Origin: Cryomorphaceae bacterium MED-G11
Lineage (GTDB): Bacteria; Bacteroidota; Bacteroidia; Flavobacteriales; Flavobacteriaceae
Assembly: GCA_002457075.1 (NCBI GenBank)
Contig: NTKQ01000006.1
Coordinates: 1 to 43,230, forward strand
Length of the DNA stretch: 43,230 bases
Direction of reading: 5' to 3'
Shown: piece after piece, positions 41,082 through 43,230 of the stretch
Layout: each line of letters begins with the position of its first letter
Position numbering within the stretch: the stretch's first letter is position 1
Notes under the pieces: generated by a model
Database searches by the model: none
Told to the model about the DNA's origin: nothing
What the model saw: the letters and a program-made list of their open reading frames with translations, nothing else
Position numbers and translations under genes: made by a program

Positions 41082-43090
41082 TTTTTATATTTTTCAAACC
41101 AAGATATGATTGCATTAACCTTAGCAATTAGATTACTTGGTTTTGATGCTATCCCATGATTAGCATTTGGAATTCTCACAAGCATTGTCTCAACCTTATT
41201 AAGTTTTAAACCAGCATAAAATTGCTCACTTTCTGCCATTGGAGTTCTATAGTCTTTTTCTCCAGTAAGAACCATAGTTGGAGTCTTTACATTTCCAACA
41301 TAGCTAATAGGTGACCTTTTTAAATAACTCTCAGGATCATTCCATGGCATGTCTTTAAACCAATATTTATAAAAATATCCAATGTTGTCAGCGTATAAAA
41401 CAAAACTATACCAATTAATAACTGGTTTTGCTACAACTGCAGCAGTAAATCTATCTGTTTTTCCAACAATCCAGGCTGTTAATACTCCACCTCCACTACC
41501 TCCTGTTACAAAAAGATTAGATTCATCTATATATCCTTTTTTAATAACAAAATCAACTCCTGATATTAAATCATCATAATCTTGACTAGGATAATTATGA
41601 TGAATTAAATTTGCAAAGTCTTTTCCGTAGCTAGTACTCCCTCTTGGATTTGTATATAAAACAACATAACCTTTAGATGCAAAAAGCTGAACCTCCGATG
41701 AAAAGTGAAACCCATAATTTGTATGAGGTCCTCCATGAATTTCTAAAATTAAAGGATATTTTTTTGAACTATCAAAATTTGGGGGTTTAACAATCCATCC
41801 ATGAATCATTTTACCATCAAAAGATGACTCGTACCATATTTCTTCAACATTACCCAATTTTTTATAATCAAACAGGTCCTTGTTTAAATTTGTTAATCGT
41901 TTTTTTGATCCTTTATAACCAACAGCAAGGTCAGCAGGATTATATGACGTACCATATGTAAATGAGTATCTATTGTTTTTAGATAAACTAAAAAAACCAC
42001 CGCTATAGGGTCTTGAAAATGATAACCCTCCGATTTGATCTACTTCAGTTTGAAATTTTCCTTCTAACGTAGTTGATCCAATTTTTGTTATTCCCTTATC
42101 ATCAAATTGAAAATATATCCTCTTATCATCTGAAGACCAATAAATATTTGAAATATTTCTATCAAGGTTTAATTGAATTTTAAATTTACTTGAACCATCT
42201 GGCTTCATTACATATATCGAATTCTGTTGATAGCCTAGGTACTCATCGTCATAACCAAGATATGCAATCATAGAATTATCATTCGAAACTTTTGGACTTG
42301 AATCTGGACCATCACGAGAGGTAAGTGCTTCATGCTTTCCTGACTCCAAACTTAGAATGTAGATTTCTGAGTTATTTGTGTTGTAGTCAGAGTCATCATT
42401 TAAGTTTGCTGAAAAAATAATTTTATCATTACCAAGCCACTCGGCCTGACCAGCTCTTTTTTCGGGTTTAATATTACTAATTTGCCTAGGTGTTCCTCCA
42501 CTAACTGGAATGGTAAAAAATTGAACTTCTCCAGGTTTTCTAAACCCTGAACTATCATATTTATAATTTAAATCTGAAATTTCAACAGGTGGATCATTCC
42601 ACTTAGCACCTTTTGGTTTTTCTGGCATCGTTATCAGTTTTTCCCTCTTACTATCAATAAATGATGAGAATAAAATATAGTTATCATCAGGTGACCACCT
42701 AAGGGATCCCATTGAATATTGAAAGTTTGTCAATTTCTGTAAAGAGTTATTTCTTAGATCAAAAAGAAAAATCTGAGATTTACCTTCTCTATTTGACTTA
42801 AAAACAAATTTATCACCCTTATTTGACCATTTAGGGGAATTGTCTTTAAAGTTTCCCGTTGTTATTGGTCTATTATCTGTTCCATCGAAGTTAATTATCC
42901 AAATATTAGAAAAGCTTTCATCATTCATTATATTATTAAAATTTCTTTGGTATAAAACTTTATTACCAATTGGAGATATTTCAGTATTAGAAACATACTC
43001 AAGATCAAAAACATCTATTGGTTCAAAAATATTTGAAGTCTGGGAAAAGACACTAACTGAAAGAAGAGAAAGAAGTAATATTTTTTTCAT
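41078..43090 (-). CDS. Secreted S9-family prolyl oligopeptidase (acylaminoacyl peptidase type)
   Basis: 670 residues. A signal peptide spans about 1-16. A seven-bladed beta-propeller of PD40/WD40-like repeats follows (repeats such as PKWSNKGDKFVFKSN and LRWSPDDNYILFSS) and then an alpha/beta-hydrolase domain from about residue 420. Catalytic residues: Ser in TGGSGGG, Asp in TGEKDYRTP and His in NANHGI; the oxyanion segment is LEIHGGPHTNYG. It cleaves short peptides in the periplasm, matching the scavenging theme. It is divergent from the sulfatase gene and coupled to the SDR gene by ATGA. Confidence 0.92.
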   Translation of the reverse strand: MKKILLLSLLSVSVFSQTSNIFEPIDVFDLEYVSNTEISPIGNKVLYQRNFNNIMNDESFSNIWIINFDGTDNRPITTGNFKDNSPKWSNKGDKFVFKSNREGKSQIFLFDLRNNSLQKLTNFQYSMGSLRWSPDDNYILFSSFIDSKREKLITMPEKPKGAKWNDPPVEISDLNYKYDSSGFRKPGEVQFFTIPVSGGTPRQISNIKPEKRAGQAEWLGNDKIIFSANLNDDSDYNTNNSEIYILSLESGKHEALTSRDGPDSSPKVSNDNSMIAYLGYDDEYLGYQQNSIYVMKPDGSSKFKIQLNLDRNISNIYWSSDDKRIYFQFDDKGITKIGSTTLEGKFQTEVDQIGGLSFSRPYSGGFFSLSKNNRYSFTYGTSYNPADLAVGYKGSKKRLTNLNKDLFDYKKLGNVEEIWYESSFDGKMIHGWIVKPPNFDSSKKYPLILEIHGGPHTNYGFHFSSEVQLFASKGYVVLYTNPRGSTSYGKDFANLIHHNYPSQDYDDLISGVDFVIKKGYIDESNLFVTGGSGGGVLTAWIVGKTDRFTAAVVAKPVINWYSFVLYADNIGYFYKYWFKDMPWNDPESYLKRSPISYVGNVKTPTMVLTGEKDYRTPMAESEQFYAGLKLNKVETMLVRIPNANHGIASKPSNLIAKVNAIISWFEKYKK

Positions 43091-43138
43091 AAATTAAATT
43101 AATTAGTAAATTTTTTATTTAAAGTTATTAAAATTAGA

Positions 43139-43230
43139 ATGTTAAAAAGAATTATATACTTAATAATATTATCGCTTATTTTTTCTTGCGATAGAAATAA
43201 TAATAGTCCAAATATTGTTTTCATTTTAAC
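43139..43230 (+). CDS. Lipoprotein sulfatase, N-terminal fragment at the window edge
   Basis: The first 30 codons only. A lipoprotein signal ends at C17 (LSLIFSC), followed by SPNIVFIL, the opening strand of sulfatase/alkaline-phosphatase-superfamily enzymes that normally continues into the metal-binding Asp pair. This fits the many exported sulfatases of marine Bacteroidota that act on sulfated algal polysaccharides. The active-site Cys/Ser motif is outside the window, so the family call rests on one short motif. Confidence 0.62.
   Translation, partial: MLKRIIYLIILSLIFSCDRNNNSPNIVFIL

Noticed and set aside
1-43230. Mobile elements, prophage, CRISPR array, toxin-antitoxin or defence genes
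   Set aside because: No transposase or integrase, no direct-repeat arrays and no defence-like proteins were found; gene content and composition are uniform core chromosome.

Overview
The window looks like a piece of the chromosome of a small, AT-rich, probably marine member of the Bacteroidota (Flavobacteriia-like). The evidence is: Bacteroidota-type -7 boxes (TAnnTTTG, twice with a TTG exactly 19 bases upstream); almost no Shine-Dalgarno sequences; a DAHP synthase fused to chorismate mutase; a membrane pyrophosphatase; Flavobacteriia-type TonB-like lipoproteins and glycosylasparaginase; and very tight packing. Four convergent gene pairs share their stop codons in a 4-base overlap, and no gene-free stretch exceeds about 200 bases. 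I see no mobile element, prophage, CRISPR array or rRNA. This is core chromosome, and the most interesting content is regulatory RNA.

Layout. 1-4405: an aromatic amino acid operon on the minus strand (pheA, tyrA, DAHP synthase/chorismate mutase, aminotransferase, rsmG cut by the window edge). It is preceded by an unlisted 20-residue leader peptide with eight Phe/Tyr residues and a terminator/antiterminator pair, which together form a complete attenuator. 4416-8446: a methionine/SAM operon on the minus strand (metK, metY, metX-like, OsmC) headed by an RNA with the conserved pieces of a SAM-II riboswitch starting at the predicted transcription start. 8517-15209: deoxynucleoside kinase, K+-dependent membrane pyrophosphatase, pdhB (opposite strand), then bifunctional nuclease, thyA, folA and fabD. 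15212-21629: a secreted amidohydrolase, a DegT aminotransferase divergent from Kdo transferase, alkaline phosphatase, and a D-aminoacylase-like lipoprotein that lacks the usual HxH metal site. 21636-26540: tRNA-Leu(UAG), M20 peptidase, ruvC, a TonB-like lipoprotein, a small four-cysteine membrane protein, an Nramp-like transporter without the family metal motifs, and lipA. 26537-34344: lpxK, Nif3-like, a cysteine-free zinc-ribbon homologue, glycosylasparaginase, a Ste24-type protease, small membrane proteins, a metallo-beta-lactamase-fold hydrolase, a methyltransferase and a glycerophosphodiesterase. 34417-39494: DUF1543 and the glp operon (glpK, glpD, glpF, SDR). 39515-43230: a secreted protein with a strong terminator, an SDR with a G8 tract, an S9 peptidase and the start of a lipoprotein sulfatase.

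How it works together. Two biosynthetic operons lie head to tail and each is under an RNA switch: Phe/Tyr supply through leader-peptide translation, and SAM through a ligand-binding pseudoknot. The rest combines nucleotide, folate and lipid synthesis, envelope assembly (Kdo, lipid A) and scavenging of peptides, phosphate esters and glycerol phosphodiesters, as expected for a heterotroph living on marine organic matter. No computation was run; all motif matches were made by eye.
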